DNA of 64,000 nt from Metaruminococcus_A gallistercoris (GCA_904394975.1 CAJFNQ010000002.1:1-64000); one strand, 5' to 3'; counted from the first letter of the stretch, positions 50,883 to 61,099 are shown. The notes: generated by a model from the sequence alone, not told the origin. Translations and numbers: made by a program.

Positions 50883-51536
50883 ATGCTGTTTGAAAAGAAA
50901 AAAGTCACGCCGGACGATGAAAAGGCGACTCTGCACACCGAACAGATGATTGACCGAAGCGGAACACAAGCCGCGCCTGTTTCAGCAGAGGAAGAGGATG
51001 CTTTTGAAAACCCGTTTGAGGGAAAGGAAAGCGTAGAGATTCGTTACAATCTGCGCGCTGAAGAGGTCAAAAAAGGACTGCTTCTGTTGCAGAAAAAGCA
51101 GATTTATAAACGCAACATCATTTACACTGCAATTCTGGCCGTTATTTTCGTTCTTTACCTCATTACGGTCATCCGCAACCCGGGATACGGCCTTGGAATG
51201 ATCATGCTGGCGCTCAGCGCGGCGGTCATCGTCGTCATCTGGATGATGGCGTGGCGGTACCGTTCTTCCCAGGCAAAGGCCGTTTCGCAGGTAAAAGAGG
51301 ACTTTAACATGACCGTTTACGAAAACGGCATCCTCGTCCATCAGGAAAACGGTGATTTCACCGCCCAGTTTACCGACCCGCATTTTCAGGTGCGTGAACT
51401 GGATGATATCTTCCTGCTCGATCTCAACCGTCAGCGTGTTTATATCCTTCCAAAGCGCTGCATGGATGAACAGCAGATCACGACGCTCCGGCGGTTTTTT
51501 GAAAACAATCTCGTCACCGATGAAACGAAAAAATAA
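50883..51536 (+). CDS. YcxB-like membrane protein
   Basis: Not recognised beyond a C-terminal YcxB-like domain. The 217-residue protein has an acidic N-terminal cytoplasmic part (1-75), two adjacent membrane helices (about 79-97 and 102-122) and a C-terminal beta-rich domain (about 125-210; YENGILVHQENGDFTAQF). GGAG precedes the ATG. It sits between gyrB and gyrA, 24 bp and 45 bp from its neighbours, and is probably cotranscribed with them. Function unknown. Confidence 0.8.
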   Translation: MLFEKKKVTPDDEKATLHTEQMIDRSGTQAAPVSAEEEDAFENPFEGKESVEIRYNLRAEEVKKGLLLLQKKQIYKRNIIYTAILAVIFVLYLITVIRNPGYGLGMIMLALSAAVIVVIWMMAWRYRSSQAKAVSQVKEDFNMTVYENGILVHQENGDFTAQFTDPHFQVRELDDIFLLDLNRQRVYILPKRCMDEQQITTLRRFFENNLVTDETKK

Positions 51537-51581
51537 AGCGGCGGATGTTCCGTTTTTGAGATAAGGTAAGGTGAATCCATT

Positions 51582-54116
51582 TTGATCAACGATTATTCTA
51601 AAGTCATACCGGTGGACATTCAGAAAGAGATGAAAAAATCCTTTCTGGATTACTCCATGTCGGTCATTGTTTCCCGTGCGCTTCCTGATGTGCGGGACGG
51701 TTTGAAACCGGTCCACCGAAGAATTCTTTACACCATGTATGAAAACGGCATCACGCCGGAAAAAGCGTACCGCAAATGCGCGGATACCGTAGGTTCGGTG
51801 CTCGGACGGTATCATCCGCACGGTGACGCTTCGGTTTACGACGCGCTGGTCCGTTTGGCACAGGACTTTTCGCTCCGTTACCCGCTGGTAGACGGGCACG
51901 GTAACTTCGGTTCGGTCGACGGAGACCCGCCGGCTGCTTACCGTTATACCGAAGCGAAGATGAGCAAAATCTCGGTGGATATGCTCACCGACATTGAAAA
52001 AGACACCGTTGATTTCATGGCGAACTATGACGACCGTCTCAAAGAACCGGTCGTTCTCCCCAGCCGTTTTCCGAACATTCTGGTCAACGGTTCTACCGGT
52101 ATCGCGGTTGGTATGGCGACCAATATCCCGCCGCATAACATGGGCGAGGTCATTGACGCGATCGACCTTCTCATCGATGATCCGGACGCTGGCCTTGACC
52201 AGATCATGGAATGCATCAAAGGCCCGGATTTCCCGACCGGCGGCATCATCATGGGCCGGAGCGGCATCCGCGCGGCTTATGCGACCGGGCGCGGGCGGAT
52301 CATCCTGCGTGCGCGTGCCGAGATCCAGGAGATGAAGAATGGCCGCTTCCGCATTGCGGTGACCGAGATTCCGTATATGGTCAACAAGGCGCGGCTGATT
52401 GAGAGCATCGCAAACCTGGTCAAAGAAAAACGGATTGAAGGCATTTCCGACCTGCGGGATGAGTCCGACCGCGACGGCATGCACGTTGTCATTGAGCTCA
52501 AACGGGACGCGAACCCGCAGATTGTTCTTAACCACCTGTTCCAGTTCACACAGATGCAGGAAACCGTCGGCGTTATTATGTTAGCGCTGGTGGACGGTCA
52601 GCCGAAGGTCATGAACCTCAAGGAGATCCTGGAGCATTATATTGAGTTCCAGGGCGAGATCATCCGCAGAAGGACTGAGTTTGACCTGCGCAAAGCCCGT
52701 GAACGGGAACATATCTTAGAAGGCTTAAAGATCGCGCTCGACTTCATTGACGAGGTCATCAAGATCCTGCGTGCGGCCAAATCCATTCCGGAAGGCAAAA
52801 ACCAGTTGATGGAACGGTTCGGGCTGGATGACATTCAGGCGACTGCCATTGTGCAGATGCGTTTGGGACAGCTCACCGGTCTGGAACGGGAAAAAATTGA
52901 GGAAGAGCTTGCCGCTCTGCTGGAAAAGATCGCCGATCTGGAGGATATTCTGGCAAATTACTCCCGTGTTCTCTCCATCATCAAGGAAGAGATCGGGCAG
53001 ATGAAAAAACGTTACGCGGACGACCGTCGGACCGAGATCGTTTCGGTCAGCGGCGAGGTGGATATCGAAGACCTCATTCCGGTGGAGGACTGCGTTGTCA
53101 CGTTGACCCATTACGGGTACATCAAACGCCAGCCGGTGGATGTGTATAAGACCCAGAAACGCGGCGGGCGCGGTGTTTCCGGCATGAAACAGAGGGACGA
53201 GGATTTTGTGGAGGAGCTGTTCATCTGCTCCAGCCACGATAATGTGCTCTTCCTTACCAACAAAGGCCGGATGTATAAACTCAAATGTTATGAGATTCCG
53301 GAAGGTTCCAAAGCCTCCCGCGGAACGAACATTGTCAATCTCCTTCAGTTGGAGGGGGATGAAAAGGTCACTTCGATGATCCAGGGCGGTAACTTTGAAG
53401 AAGATAAATTCTTAGTCATGGTCACCCGTCGCGGCATCATCAAACGGACCGAGCTTTCCGCTTACAAAAATGTGCGCAAAGGCGGACTGATCGCCATCAC
53501 CCTGCAGGAGGGCGACGAGCTTGCGTGGGTCCGTGTGACCGGCGGCAGTTCGGAGCTTATCATCGCCACCCGTATGGGTATGGCCATCCGCATTCGGGAG
53601 CAGGATATCCGTCCGCTCTCTCGTTCGGCACAGGGTGTACGAGTCATCAAACTGCGCGGTGACGACGAAGTCGTGGGTATGGCAAGACTGCGTGAGGGCG
53701 CGACTGTTATGACAATGACCGACCGTGGTCAGGGCCGTCGTACCGATATTTCCGATTACCGGGTGCAGAACCGCGGTGGTTACGGTTCCATCAACTACAA
53801 GGTCAACGATGTGAAAGGGTATGTCTGCGGCATCAAGGTCGTGGATGATACCGATGACCTCATCATCATTTCCAACGACGGCGTCATCATCCGTGTACGT
53901 GTGTCTGACATCAGCGTGATGTCCCGTTACGCGTCCGGTGTGCGGGTCATGCGCTTAAGCGACGATGCCCGGGTGGTCACCTTCGCCCGCGCGGAGCACG
54001 ATGAGGAGGAAGAAACCACAGAGATTTCCGAAGAGGACCGCAAAGCGGCTGAAGAAGAAGCAAGCCAGGCGGTACCGGTGGAGGAACCTGCTGAGGAAGA
54101 ATCTTCAGAGGAGTAA
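51582..54116 (+). CDS. gyrA: DNA gyrase subunit A
   Basis: DNA breakage-reunion subunit. The 844-residue protein has the winged-helix/tower domains with catalytic Tyr122 (AAYRYTEAK), the GyrA-box QKRGGRGVSG at the start of the C-terminal beta-pinwheel (about 530), and an acidic tail of about 40 residues. The start is TTG at 51582 with AAGGTG upstream. The quinolone region reads HPHGDASVYD, i.e. Ala83, Ser84, Asp87 (E. coli numbering coincides), as in mycobacteria rather than the susceptible Ser83. Confidence 0.97.
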   Translation: MINDYSKVIPVDIQKEMKKSFLDYSMSVIVSRALPDVRDGLKPVHRRILYTMYENGITPEKAYRKCADTVGSVLGRYHPHGDASVYDALVRLAQDFSLRYPLVDGHGNFGSVDGDPPAAYRYTEAKMSKISVDMLTDIEKDTVDFMANYDDRLKEPVVLPSRFPNILVNGSTGIAVGMATNIPPHNMGEVIDAIDLLIDDPDAGLDQIMECIKGPDFPTGGIIMGRSGIRAAYATGRGRIILRARAEIQEMKNGRFRIAVTEIPYMVNKARLIESIANLVKEKRIEGISDLRDESDRDGMHVVIELKRDANPQIVLNHLFQFTQMQETVGVIMLALVDGQPKVMNLKEILEHYIEFQGEIIRRRTEFDLRKAREREHILEGLKIALDFIDEVIKILRAAKSIPEGKNQLMERFGLDDIQATAIVQMRLGQLTGLEREKIEEELAALLEKIADLEDILANYSRVLSIIKEEIGQMKKRYADDRRTEIVSVSGEVDIEDLIPVEDCVVTLTHYGYIKRQPVDVYKTQKRGGRGVSGMKQRDEDFVEELFICSSHDNVLFLTNKGRMYKLKCYEIPEGSKASRGTNIVNLLQLEGDEKVTSMIQGGNFEEDKFLVMVTRRGIIKRTELSAYKNVRKGGLIAITLQEGDELAWVRVTGGSSELIIATRMGMAIRIREQDIRPLSRSAQGVRVIKLRGDDEVVGMARLREGATVMTMTDRGQGRRTDISDYRVQNRGGYGSINYKVNDVKGYVCGIKVVDDTDDLIIISNDGVIIRVRVSDISVMSRYASGVRVMRLSDDARVVTFARAEHDEEEETTEISEEDRKAAEEEASQAVPVEEPAEEESSEE

Positions 54117-54161
54117 TTTTTCCACAACAAAACAGGCAACTGTTGAAACTTTAATCAATAT

Positions 54162-54204
54162 ATCCGGCTGTTTCGGAGCGATTTCCGAAGCGGCCGGATT
54201 TTTT
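54162..54204 (+). terminator. Terminator of the gyrase operon
   Basis: ATCCGGC/GCCGGAT outer stem with an inner TCGGA/TCCGA stem, followed by six T. Confidence 0.82.
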
Positions 54205-54289
54205 AGGGGTGTTCGTTTCTTTTTTATTTTAAAAAGACATCGTTTCAGTCGGATTGTAATTTAAGATGGGTTTCCCTCCCTGCCCTGCG

Positions 54290-54318
54290 TTGACTTTGTT
54301 CTGCGCCAACGGTATAAT
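54290..54318 (+). promoter_or_regulatory. Sigma-A promoter of the aldo/keto reductase gene
   Basis: TTGACT, 17 bp, TATAAT, about 70 bp before the ATG. Confidence 0.82.
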
Positions 54319-54386
54319 AAACATGATACCTGCCGGACATCCGGCCAAAAACACAGCAAACAATCCCGCAATGAAAGGTGAACAAG

Positions 54387-55406
54387 ATGAAGTACACAAC
54401 AATCGGAGACATTAAAGTATCGCAGATGGCACTCGGCTGTATGACCTTTTACTCCCCTCTTTCGGTGGAGGATTCTGAATACAGCATGGACTATTGCCTG
54501 GACAAAGGTCTCAATTTGTTTGATACCGCACGCCTTTATGGTGCGTGGCATAATTTTCCCGGAGCGCTTGGCGTTTGCGAACGGGTAATGGGCGATTATT
54601 TTACAAAGCGTAAAAACCGTGACCGGGTGGTACTTGCCACAAAGGGCTGTCATCCGGATATGAGCAAAATGGATGATAACCGTGTCTGCCGGAAGGAGAT
54701 CATCGCTGACCTGGATGAGAGCCTGAAAGCGCTTCAGACCGATTATGTGGATATCTGGTTTCTGCACCGCGACCATCCGGACTGTGACCTGTATGATGTG
54801 ATGCGCACGCTGGACGAGCAGGTCAAAGCGGGAAAGATTCGTGTGCTGGGCGCTTCCAACTGGTCGATGGAACGGATCCGCAAGGCGAATAAAATCGCGG
54901 AAGAAAACGGCTTTACCTCTTTTCGGGTAAGTCAGATTGAGTGGAGCATGGCTTACCTTGATATGGAGCATGTTCCGGACAAAACAAAGATCATCATGAA
55001 TGAAACAGAGCTTGCCGAATACAAAAAGGGAGATGTCGCGCTGATGTGCTACACCGCTCAGGCAAGAGGATTTTTCCAGAAAGCCATTGACGCCGGCGGA
55101 TTTGAAGCGCTGAAGGAAAAAGAGATCGCCAGCGGAAAATACGCGTCCGATCCGGAGACTGCTTCCCGCAAGTATGACTACCCCTGTAACCTGAAACGAA
55201 TCGAACGGGTCAAAGAACTTTGCGCTATGTATAAGGTTGATCCGTGCGCGGTGGCTTACGCCTATCTCACCAGCCAAACGGAACTCTTCCCCATTCCCAT
55301 TGTTGGGCATTCGAGCATCGCGCAGCTTAAGCAGTCGCTTGCTCATCCGGATCTGCAGCTTACCCCTTATCAGATTCGGCAGATTCTGGGAGACAAACCG
55401 TTTTAA
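54387..55406 (+). CDS. Aldo/keto reductase
   Basis: NAD(P)H-dependent carbonyl reductase, substrate unknown. The 339-residue protein has the full AKR tetrad: Asp46 and Tyr51 (LFDTARLYG), Lys86 (VVLATKG) and His127 (IWFLHRDH), plus the cofactor motif PIPIVGHSS near the C-terminus. The ATG at 54387 has AAAGGTG 6 nt upstream; a GTG at 54378 is unlikely. It has a strong promoter and lies before the TM2 gene. Confidence 0.92.
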   Translation: MKYTTIGDIKVSQMALGCMTFYSPLSVEDSEYSMDYCLDKGLNLFDTARLYGAWHNFPGALGVCERVMGDYFTKRKNRDRVVLATKGCHPDMSKMDDNRVCRKEIIADLDESLKALQTDYVDIWFLHRDHPDCDLYDVMRTLDEQVKAGKIRVLGASNWSMERIRKANKIAEENGFTSFRVSQIEWSMAYLDMEHVPDKTKIIMNETELAEYKKGDVALMCYTAQARGFFQKAIDAGGFEALKEKEIASGKYASDPETASRKYDYPCNLKRIERVKELCAMYKVDPCAVAYAYLTSQTELFPIPIVGHSSIAQLKQSLAHPDLQLTPYQIRQILGDKPF

Positions 55407-55562
55407 CAAAACGGCTGCTTGTACTGTTCCCGCGAAAAACAGGGCTAAATAAACTTTTCTTTTAATAAGAAAAAATACCCTCTGTTTCTTGCTTTTATGC
55501 CGTTCATCGGCTTTTTGAAGGGCTCAGGGCCTGAATCACAACAGCGAAAGGAGAAGATTGTT

Positions 55563-55769
55563 ATGTCGCCGAAAAGCAAATCCACTGCGCTGATCCTTGC
55601 GGTCCTTCTGGGAACCTTTGGTGTGGACCGGTTTTATCTGGGAAAGATCGGCACGGGAATTTTAAAACTGATTACCCTTGGTGGCCTGGGATTGTGGTAT
55701 CTCATTGATGTCATCAATATCTGCCTGGACAACGCGACAGACAGCCACGGTCTTCCGGTGAAACAGTAA
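55563..55769 (+). CDS. TM2-domain membrane protein
   Basis: A 68-residue, two-helix membrane protein. TM2 signature: STALILAVLLGTFGVDRFYL then GKIGTGILKLITLGGLGLWY, with the DRF-type loop between the helices. AAAGGAGA precedes the ATG at 55563. Role unknown; the family occurs widely in bacteria. No promoter is obvious between it and the aldo/keto reductase gene, so it may be cotranscribed. Confidence 0.9.
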   Translation: MSPKSKSTALILAVLLGTFGVDRFYLGKIGTGILKLITLGGLGLWYLIDVINICLDNATDSHGLPVKQ

Positions 55770-55844
55770 ACCGGGAGCAGTTGGGTCGTTTTCAACTGCT
55801 TTAGAAGGGTGAAAATCAGACTCAGGAGAATTACATAGTAATTG

Positions 55845-55876
55845 AAAAAAGGCCCTGTTAAACAGGGCCTTTTTTT
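55845..55876. terminator. Bidirectional terminator between TM2 and acyltransferase genes
   Basis: AAAAAAGGCCCTG/CAGGGCCTTTTTT, loop TTAAA, placed between convergent genes. Confidence 0.9.
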
Positions 55877-55892
55877 ACTATATTTTAAACTG

Positions 55893-57128
55893 TCAGTTCA
55901 GGGGTTTGCTGTTCAGCCGGATAGTACGTTTTGTATCGATGTGTAAGATCAGCCGTTCTACTCCGTACTTTGCGAGAAGCGGAAGCGCCACGCCCGCTAC
56001 AACATAAATAATAGCGAACTGTGGAAGGCCGGGAGAATAGGTATATTCTACATTTAATTGAAACTGACGAAGATCAAAACCGGATAGATGGAGGGGGCTG
56101 GAAAAAATCCAGATAAAAAAGTTTATTATAAAAAAGACAAAAAATTGATGCATCATGATCGCCCAGGTATTCTGCCCTATGTATCGTATGATTCGGTTTC
56201 CTTTCAAAGCGCGTGCTAATATTTTGGAAACACCCAGCCAAAAAGCAATGCCAGTGAATGAGGAAAGATATGGTAAGAGAATAAATTTCGGAAATGATAA
56301 ATGCGATACTCCAAATTCTAAACTTGGGAAGCATTTGAGCAAACACATTTGGACGAAAAAAATAACACCAAAGTAGAACAGATAATTTTTTGGGATTCGA
56401 TTTTCCAAATGGTTTTTATAGTAAAATCCGAGTTGGTAAAAAGCTAAAAAGAACGCCACACGAATCGGAGTAGAAACTATGCCGTATGGAGTTCCCGTTT
56501 TCCATAATACTTGCGTAGCATATACTCCAATAAGGCCCACCATCAGAAACAGAAAAAGAAAAACAATTTCATTTTTAAAATGAAATAATCGAAATAGCTT
56601 TCTAAACAATACAAAAACAACTTGTACACAAAACAAAGCCGGAACAAACCACGCCGGCAGCATTAGGATAAAAGAATCCTCATGAACCCAAGGATCTACA
56701 AAAAAATTGTACAGACTGAATGGTTTTCCATAAGCGATAATGTTTGCATTTAGAAGAAGCGTGGTTATGACAGCATAAACAATCCGCCACAAAAAATATG
56801 GAAGCAGCAGAGTTTTAACTTTTCGCAGAACAAAAGAAAGTATTTTTTCTTCTGCATTGATTCGATAAAAATATCCCGAAATGAATACAAACAGCGGCAT
56901 ATGGTAGGAATATATTGGAAACCAGTTTGAAAGGAAAGAAAAACTTCCTTCTTTACTATGACCAATAACCACAGAAAGAATGGCAATGGTTTGCAAAACC
57001 AAAAATTCTTCGTTGAGGACGACCGTTCTCTTTCTTTTAATTTTTTCCGCATAATTGTGAATAATGCCTAAAAGAGAATGTCTGAGTCCTCCCCCCGTTA
57101 AATTTTTAACAATTTGTGCATGCTGCAT
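55893..57128 (-). CDS. Membrane acyltransferase (acyltransferase-3 family)
   Basis: A probable O-acetyl- or acyl-transferase that decorates a surface polysaccharide. The 411-residue protein has about ten membrane helices and the family motifs LSVVIGHSKEG (conserved His) and SYHMPLFVFISGYF. GGAGG precedes the ATG. It is the last gene of the leftward glycan locus and looks clearly AT-richer than the core genes. The substrate is unknown. Confidence 0.85.
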   Translation of the reverse strand: MQHAQIVKNLTGGGLRHSLLGIIHNYAEKIKRKRTVVLNEEFLVLQTIAILSVVIGHSKEGSFSFLSNWFPIYSYHMPLFVFISGYFYRINAEEKILSFVLRKVKTLLLPYFLWRIVYAVITTLLLNANIIAYGKPFSLYNFFVDPWVHEDSFILMLPAWFVPALFCVQVVFVLFRKLFRLFHFKNEIVFLFLFLMVGLIGVYATQVLWKTGTPYGIVSTPIRVAFFLAFYQLGFYYKNHLENRIPKNYLFYFGVIFFVQMCLLKCFPSLEFGVSHLSFPKFILLPYLSSFTGIAFWLGVSKILARALKGNRIIRYIGQNTWAIMMHQFFVFFIINFFIWIFSSPLHLSGFDLRQFQLNVEYTYSPGLPQFAIIYVVAGVALPLLAKYGVERLILHIDTKRTIRLNSKPLN

Positions 57129-57160
57129 ATTCGACCTCCGTGTTTTGAAAATTTACCGTC

Positions 57161-58711
57161 TTATTGTGCTTTTTGCTTTCCGCGTTGTTTCAATTTAGCA
57201 AACAACGAACGGATCAAATCGATAAAATAACGGAAATCTTCCGTACGGAAGAAGATAAGAGTAAAAATGGCATTTGGAATGATTAAGCAAACAATCCCGC
57301 GTAGAATCAGCCCCAACCAGCTTTCCGCAGAGAAGAAAGAACAGATCCACAAGGTGATAAGTCCTGTAACGATGGTCAAAAGCGTGTAACCGACATAACG
57401 GATGAAATAACCGGAAAGTTTTGCGTGCAGTACATGTTTATATAGTACGTATGGTTCAACCCAGAATCCAGTCAGCAAAATGCTGATGCTTGTACCGATA
57501 AATACGCCGATTACACCGAACTTGATTGCAAGCAGAATGGAGAAAATCAGTTTGAATGCCAGTTCAAAGATCGGTTTATACCGGTCGTACCAGTATGCGC
57601 CAGTCGCGTCACGAAATGCGAGGACTGATTTCCGCATACCAGTCAAATAAAACTGTATTACGATCGCTAAAACTTCCCACTGGGTAAACAGATACTCCGA
57701 ACCGAAAAACAACCGGACAAACGGTTCAAACAGCGCCATCAAACTAATGGAGCAGAACCCGTATAACCAGAAGGTCACAAAGTTTGTTTTGTTGAAGATG
57801 CTGGTCATCTTTCCATAATCGCCGGTTGCGCCCAAATTTCCCACACTGGCAATAATGGAGTTGTAAATTTGTGACAATACGGTGTGTATGGCTTGAGTGA
57901 CCAGCTGGTAGTTGGAGTAGATGCCTACTGCGACAAGGTTGACAAATCTTGTGATGATCAGCCCGTCAATCGCACCGGTAGAAATGCCGCCGAATACCTT
58001 ATGAAAGACCATGGCATAGACATTTTTTTTAATTGAGGTGAGCGATTCCTGATCCAGTTTTTCCACATTTTTTTCTTTGAGATAAGGATACATTTTGTCT
58101 GCCTTGCGGGAAACAAAAAAGTTTTCCAGCCAGGTGAAAAGAATCTGACAGACAAGGAATAAAATGTAGTTTCCGGTAATGGCAAGAACAATGATCTGGA
58201 AAACATTGAGTGCAATATAAAATCCGTAACGGTATATGGTTGCGATATACCGTTTCTGGTCACTGATGATGAGAGAGCGTTTGTAAGAATAAAAATAGGA
58301 AACAGCGGTATTAGCTACAAAAAGCATATAAATCAGGTTGATATGCGGAATATTTTCCGGCATATCCGTGATGATAAACGGCAACGCCGGGATGAGCGCT
58401 GCGCCGATGATAAAAACGGCAACACCGATGACGATGTAAGCCTTTTTATACAGCCACATGAGTGACTTGATCTTCTCTGTCTGGTTTTTTGCCAGCGGCT
58501 CATAAAGCGCATATGCCATTGCCGGGCCGATTCCTAATTCCACAAGCGAAAGCATGGTCAGAATATTGGTAAACAGCCCGTTTAAACCCAGATACTCACT
58601 GCTTAAAAATTTGACAAAAATAACCCTGGTGACTACGCTGATCAACAAACCGACAAACTGGCCGCCAAACGCTACAATTAGATTTTTAATGCTGCTCCCT
58701 GTTCGGTTCAT
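57161..58711 (-). CDS. Wzx-like polysaccharide flippase
   Basis: Exports lipid-linked glycan repeat units across the membrane (MOP/PST family). The 516-residue protein has about 12-14 helices, beginning SSIKNLIVAFGGQFVGLLIS and with LSSEYLGLNGLFTNILTMLS, typical of this family. GCGAGGAG precedes the ATG, which overlaps the Wzy stop by 4 bp (ATGA). Confidence 0.88.
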   Translation of the reverse strand: MNRTGSSIKNLIVAFGGQFVGLLISVVTRVIFVKFLSSEYLGLNGLFTNILTMLSLVELGIGPAMAYALYEPLAKNQTEKIKSLMWLYKKAYIVIGVAVFIIGAALIPALPFIITDMPENIPHINLIYMLFVANTAVSYFYSYKRSLIISDQKRYIATIYRYGFYIALNVFQIIVLAITGNYILFLVCQILFTWLENFFVSRKADKMYPYLKEKNVEKLDQESLTSIKKNVYAMVFHKVFGGISTGAIDGLIITRFVNLVAVGIYSNYQLVTQAIHTVLSQIYNSIIASVGNLGATGDYGKMTSIFNKTNFVTFWLYGFCSISLMALFEPFVRLFFGSEYLFTQWEVLAIVIQFYLTGMRKSVLAFRDATGAYWYDRYKPIFELAFKLIFSILLAIKFGVIGVFIGTSISILLTGFWVEPYVLYKHVLHAKLSGYFIRYVGYTLLTIVTGLITLWICSFFSAESWLGLILRGIVCLIIPNAIFTLIFFRTEDFRYFIDLIRSLFAKLKQRGKQKAQ

Positions 58712-60024
58712 TTTTTGCTCCTCGCCATTTTTTGTTTAAACTCACAAAAGAACTGATGCAATTTTAAAGAGCTTCCCTTCCGCTCCCCAAAATGTGGGTT
58801 CTGCCGTTGGAACTTTTCGGCCTCCGCAATACCGCTTGGCAACGAAAAGGCAATGGCAAGCATTGCCCAGAAAGCCGAATTCTGGTAATATGATTCCATA
58901 AGCATGACGATAAAAAAGCTAAACAGCAGTGCCGAAATTAACGCCGCCCACGGATGGTTTTTGACCGACATTACCTTTCTGCCGCTGAAGAACAATGCAA
59001 TTAAAAAAGCTGCCAGCAGCAGTACGCCGCCAACCAGAAGGATTTCAATAATAATATTGTGCCCGTAATAGTACAGGTTGTTAAAGGAAGGAAGTTGGAT
59101 ATGTCCTTTCTCTAAAGGAACACCAAGACCGACAAGCCAATGCTCGCCTATTAAAGAATAGGCAATGTCCCAGAATTCCGTTCTATGAGTAAATGTCAGA
59201 TCTTTGTGAAGAATATCGACAATGATAAAGGAAAATAGATTTTGCAACCGGAATACGACTACAGAAAAAAATATAACCACATATGCCGCCGCAAGATAGT
59301 GGAATTTGAAAAAACGGCCCAACTTCCGGCGGTAAAAAAACACCAGGAACACAAGGAATATAAACCAGCCGACCAAGGCGCTTGCGGCCCAGGATTTGAC
59401 AATAATTGCACTGGATACAGCCAGCATTCCAACCGCCGGCCAGGTAATGCGCTGGTATACATACTCAGAGTACAAAATTGTGACCAGCATGGCCAGAAAC
59501 ACCAGCGGTGCCATCAGGTTATCAATATTCATGAAATAAACTTTGTAATTATAGTATTCGTTCAGCGCCATACCATTGGGAAAGATAAACTGAGACGCTA
59601 GGTGAAGAACCAACAGAATGCTGAGCAGGTAATACAGTGACCTGAGCAGGTTTTGGAAGGAATGTCTGGCCGCGAGTTCTGTTAAGATATAAATCCCTAA
59701 GATATTAACAACCTGAACCAAAGCTTCTTTTATATTTCCTGCATTGATTAACGTGGAAAAGAGTACAATGGCACTCAAAATCCCTGTGCAAACAGCAAGA
59801 GAAGAAAACTTTTTTTCATACAGATACACCAGGCAGGCAAATAGAGCTATTCCTGCTTTTAAAACAGTCAGCAGGGTGTCAATCCAGACAAATGGTACAC
59901 CAATGTACTCAAAAGAAACTGGTTTAAAAAACGGTAAGAAAAACAATATCAATATCCACGGTTTTGAAAAGATTTTCTCCAAAATGAGCGGACATTTTTC
60001 CATAATAACAAGTTTGTGATTCAT
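58708..60024 (-). CDS. O-antigen polymerase/ligase-like membrane protein (Wzy-like)
   Basis: A polytopic membrane protein of about 10-12 helices with a large outside loop (WDIAYSLIGEHWLVGLGVPL, then NLYYYGHNIIIEILLVGG, characteristic of Wzy_C/ligase proteins), so it probably polymerises repeat units delivered by the flippase. The start is uncertain: ATG 60024 has GGGGGAG just upstream (2-nt spacing), while 60060 would overlap the glycosyltransferase gene. About 438 residues from 60024. Confidence 0.8.
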   Translation of the reverse strand: MNHKLVIMEKCPLILEKIFSKPWILILFFLPFFKPVSFEYIGVPFVWIDTLLTVLKAGIALFACLVYLYEKKFSSLAVCTGILSAIVLFSTLINAGNIKEALVQVVNILGIYILTELAARHSFQNLLRSLYYLLSILLVLHLASQFIFPNGMALNEYYNYKVYFMNIDNLMAPLVFLAMLVTILYSEYVYQRITWPAVGMLAVSSAIIVKSWAASALVGWFIFLVFLVFFYRRKLGRFFKFHYLAAAYVVIFFSVVVFRLQNLFSFIIVDILHKDLTFTHRTEFWDIAYSLIGEHWLVGLGVPLEKGHIQLPSFNNLYYYGHNIIIEILLVGGVLLLAAFLIALFFSGRKVMSVKNHPWAALISALLFSFFIVMLMESYYQNSAFWAMLAIAFSLPSGIAEAEKFQRQNPHFGERKGSSLKLHQFFCEFKQKMARSKK

Positions 60025-60046
60025 AACTCCCCCACAACCCTCGGAT

Positions 60047-61099
60047 TTATTGGGATACATTTTTCAGTCTGCCCAGTAGATAAAGCAGAAGTGTCCATTG
60101 AAATTTTCCAAAAACTGCAATAAATTTTCTTTTTTTTCTTAGAGTATGAACATCCACGTTGTGGAATGCCTCGTAAAATTCTGGTACATTGAGTTGAGAT
60201 TTCATACGTTTCAGAGTTTGGTGGAACGAATAAGGCGATTTTTTATGTGTAAAGCATCTTGTTAAAGTTGCCGCGAAGCCCCCGATCCAGCTGGAATAAA
60301 TAGCTTGTTTGAATCGGTATGGGTCCTTTGACGGATGTTCTTCATTAAATGCTTCAATCCCGGATAAAGCAATTTTAAAATTTTGAAACATTTTTCCCTC
60401 TTCTTTCCATTGGTGGGTGGAAGAGGTGTCAACATATCGGTAATGAAAAAGAGGTTTATTAATGAATACAGCTTTGTTAACATACTCCATGAAGATGTAA
60501 TTGAGGTAAATATCTTCATAAGGGTGAACATTCAATACGAAACGGACATTATTTTTTATAAAAATTTCTGTCCGATAAAGTCTGCACCATGGAACATTTC
60601 CGCCGGACCAGTCAAATTCGTTTTCCTTTGCCGGATTATTGCCAAGTGAATTCATTCGAAAATCAAAAAGTTCCTGTTCGGTCAATTCGTGAACAGGTTG
60701 ACTTACCGCATAGGCAACATGCTGTGTATCCGGACGTTCTTCATAATAATTCCACATGATAAGATCAGCGTCTGTTTTTTCCGCAACAAGACTTGCTTCC
60801 TCAAGCATGGTGGACTCTGCCCAGTCATCAGAGTCGACAAAGCAGATCCACCGGCCGGATGCTTTTTCAATTCCAAAATTCCGCGCATAAGAGACGCCGT
60901 GATTTTCAAGATGAAACACTTTCACACGTACATCTTTAGCAGCGTATTCATCGCAAATGGCGCCCGATTGATCGGGCGAACCATCGTCAATGACAAGAAT
61001 TTCAAAATCCTGAAATGTTTGCGCCAGAAGACTATCAAGGCATTGCCGAAGATAATTTTCGACCTTGTAAACCGGAACAATCACACTGATTTTGGGCAT
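60047..61099 (-). CDS. GT2-family glycosyltransferase
   Basis: Transfers a sugar from a nucleotide donor onto a lipid-linked acceptor. The 350-residue GT-A enzyme has ISVIVPVYKVENYLRQCLDS, IDDGSPD (38-43), the DxD-type FVDSDDW (about 88-93) and a C-terminal part of less typical sequence. AGGGAG precedes the ATG. Specificity unknown; sits between the nonulosonate genes and the polymerase gene. Confidence 0.9.
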   Translation of the reverse strand: MPKISVIVPVYKVENYLRQCLDSLLAQTFQDFEILVIDDGSPDQSGAICDEYAAKDVRVKVFHLENHGVSYARNFGIEKASGRWICFVDSDDWAESTMLEEASLVAEKTDADLIMWNYYEERPDTQHVAYAVSQPVHELTEQELFDFRMNSLGNNPAKENEFDWSGGNVPWCRLYRTEIFIKNNVRFVLNVHPYEDIYLNYIFMEYVNKAVFINKPLFHYRYVDTSSTHQWKEEGKMFQNFKIALSGIEAFNEEHPSKDPYRFKQAIYSSWIGGFAATLTRCFTHKKSPYSFHQTLKRMKSQLNVPEFYEAFHNVDVHTLRKKRKFIAVFGKFQWTLLLYLLGRLKNVSQ

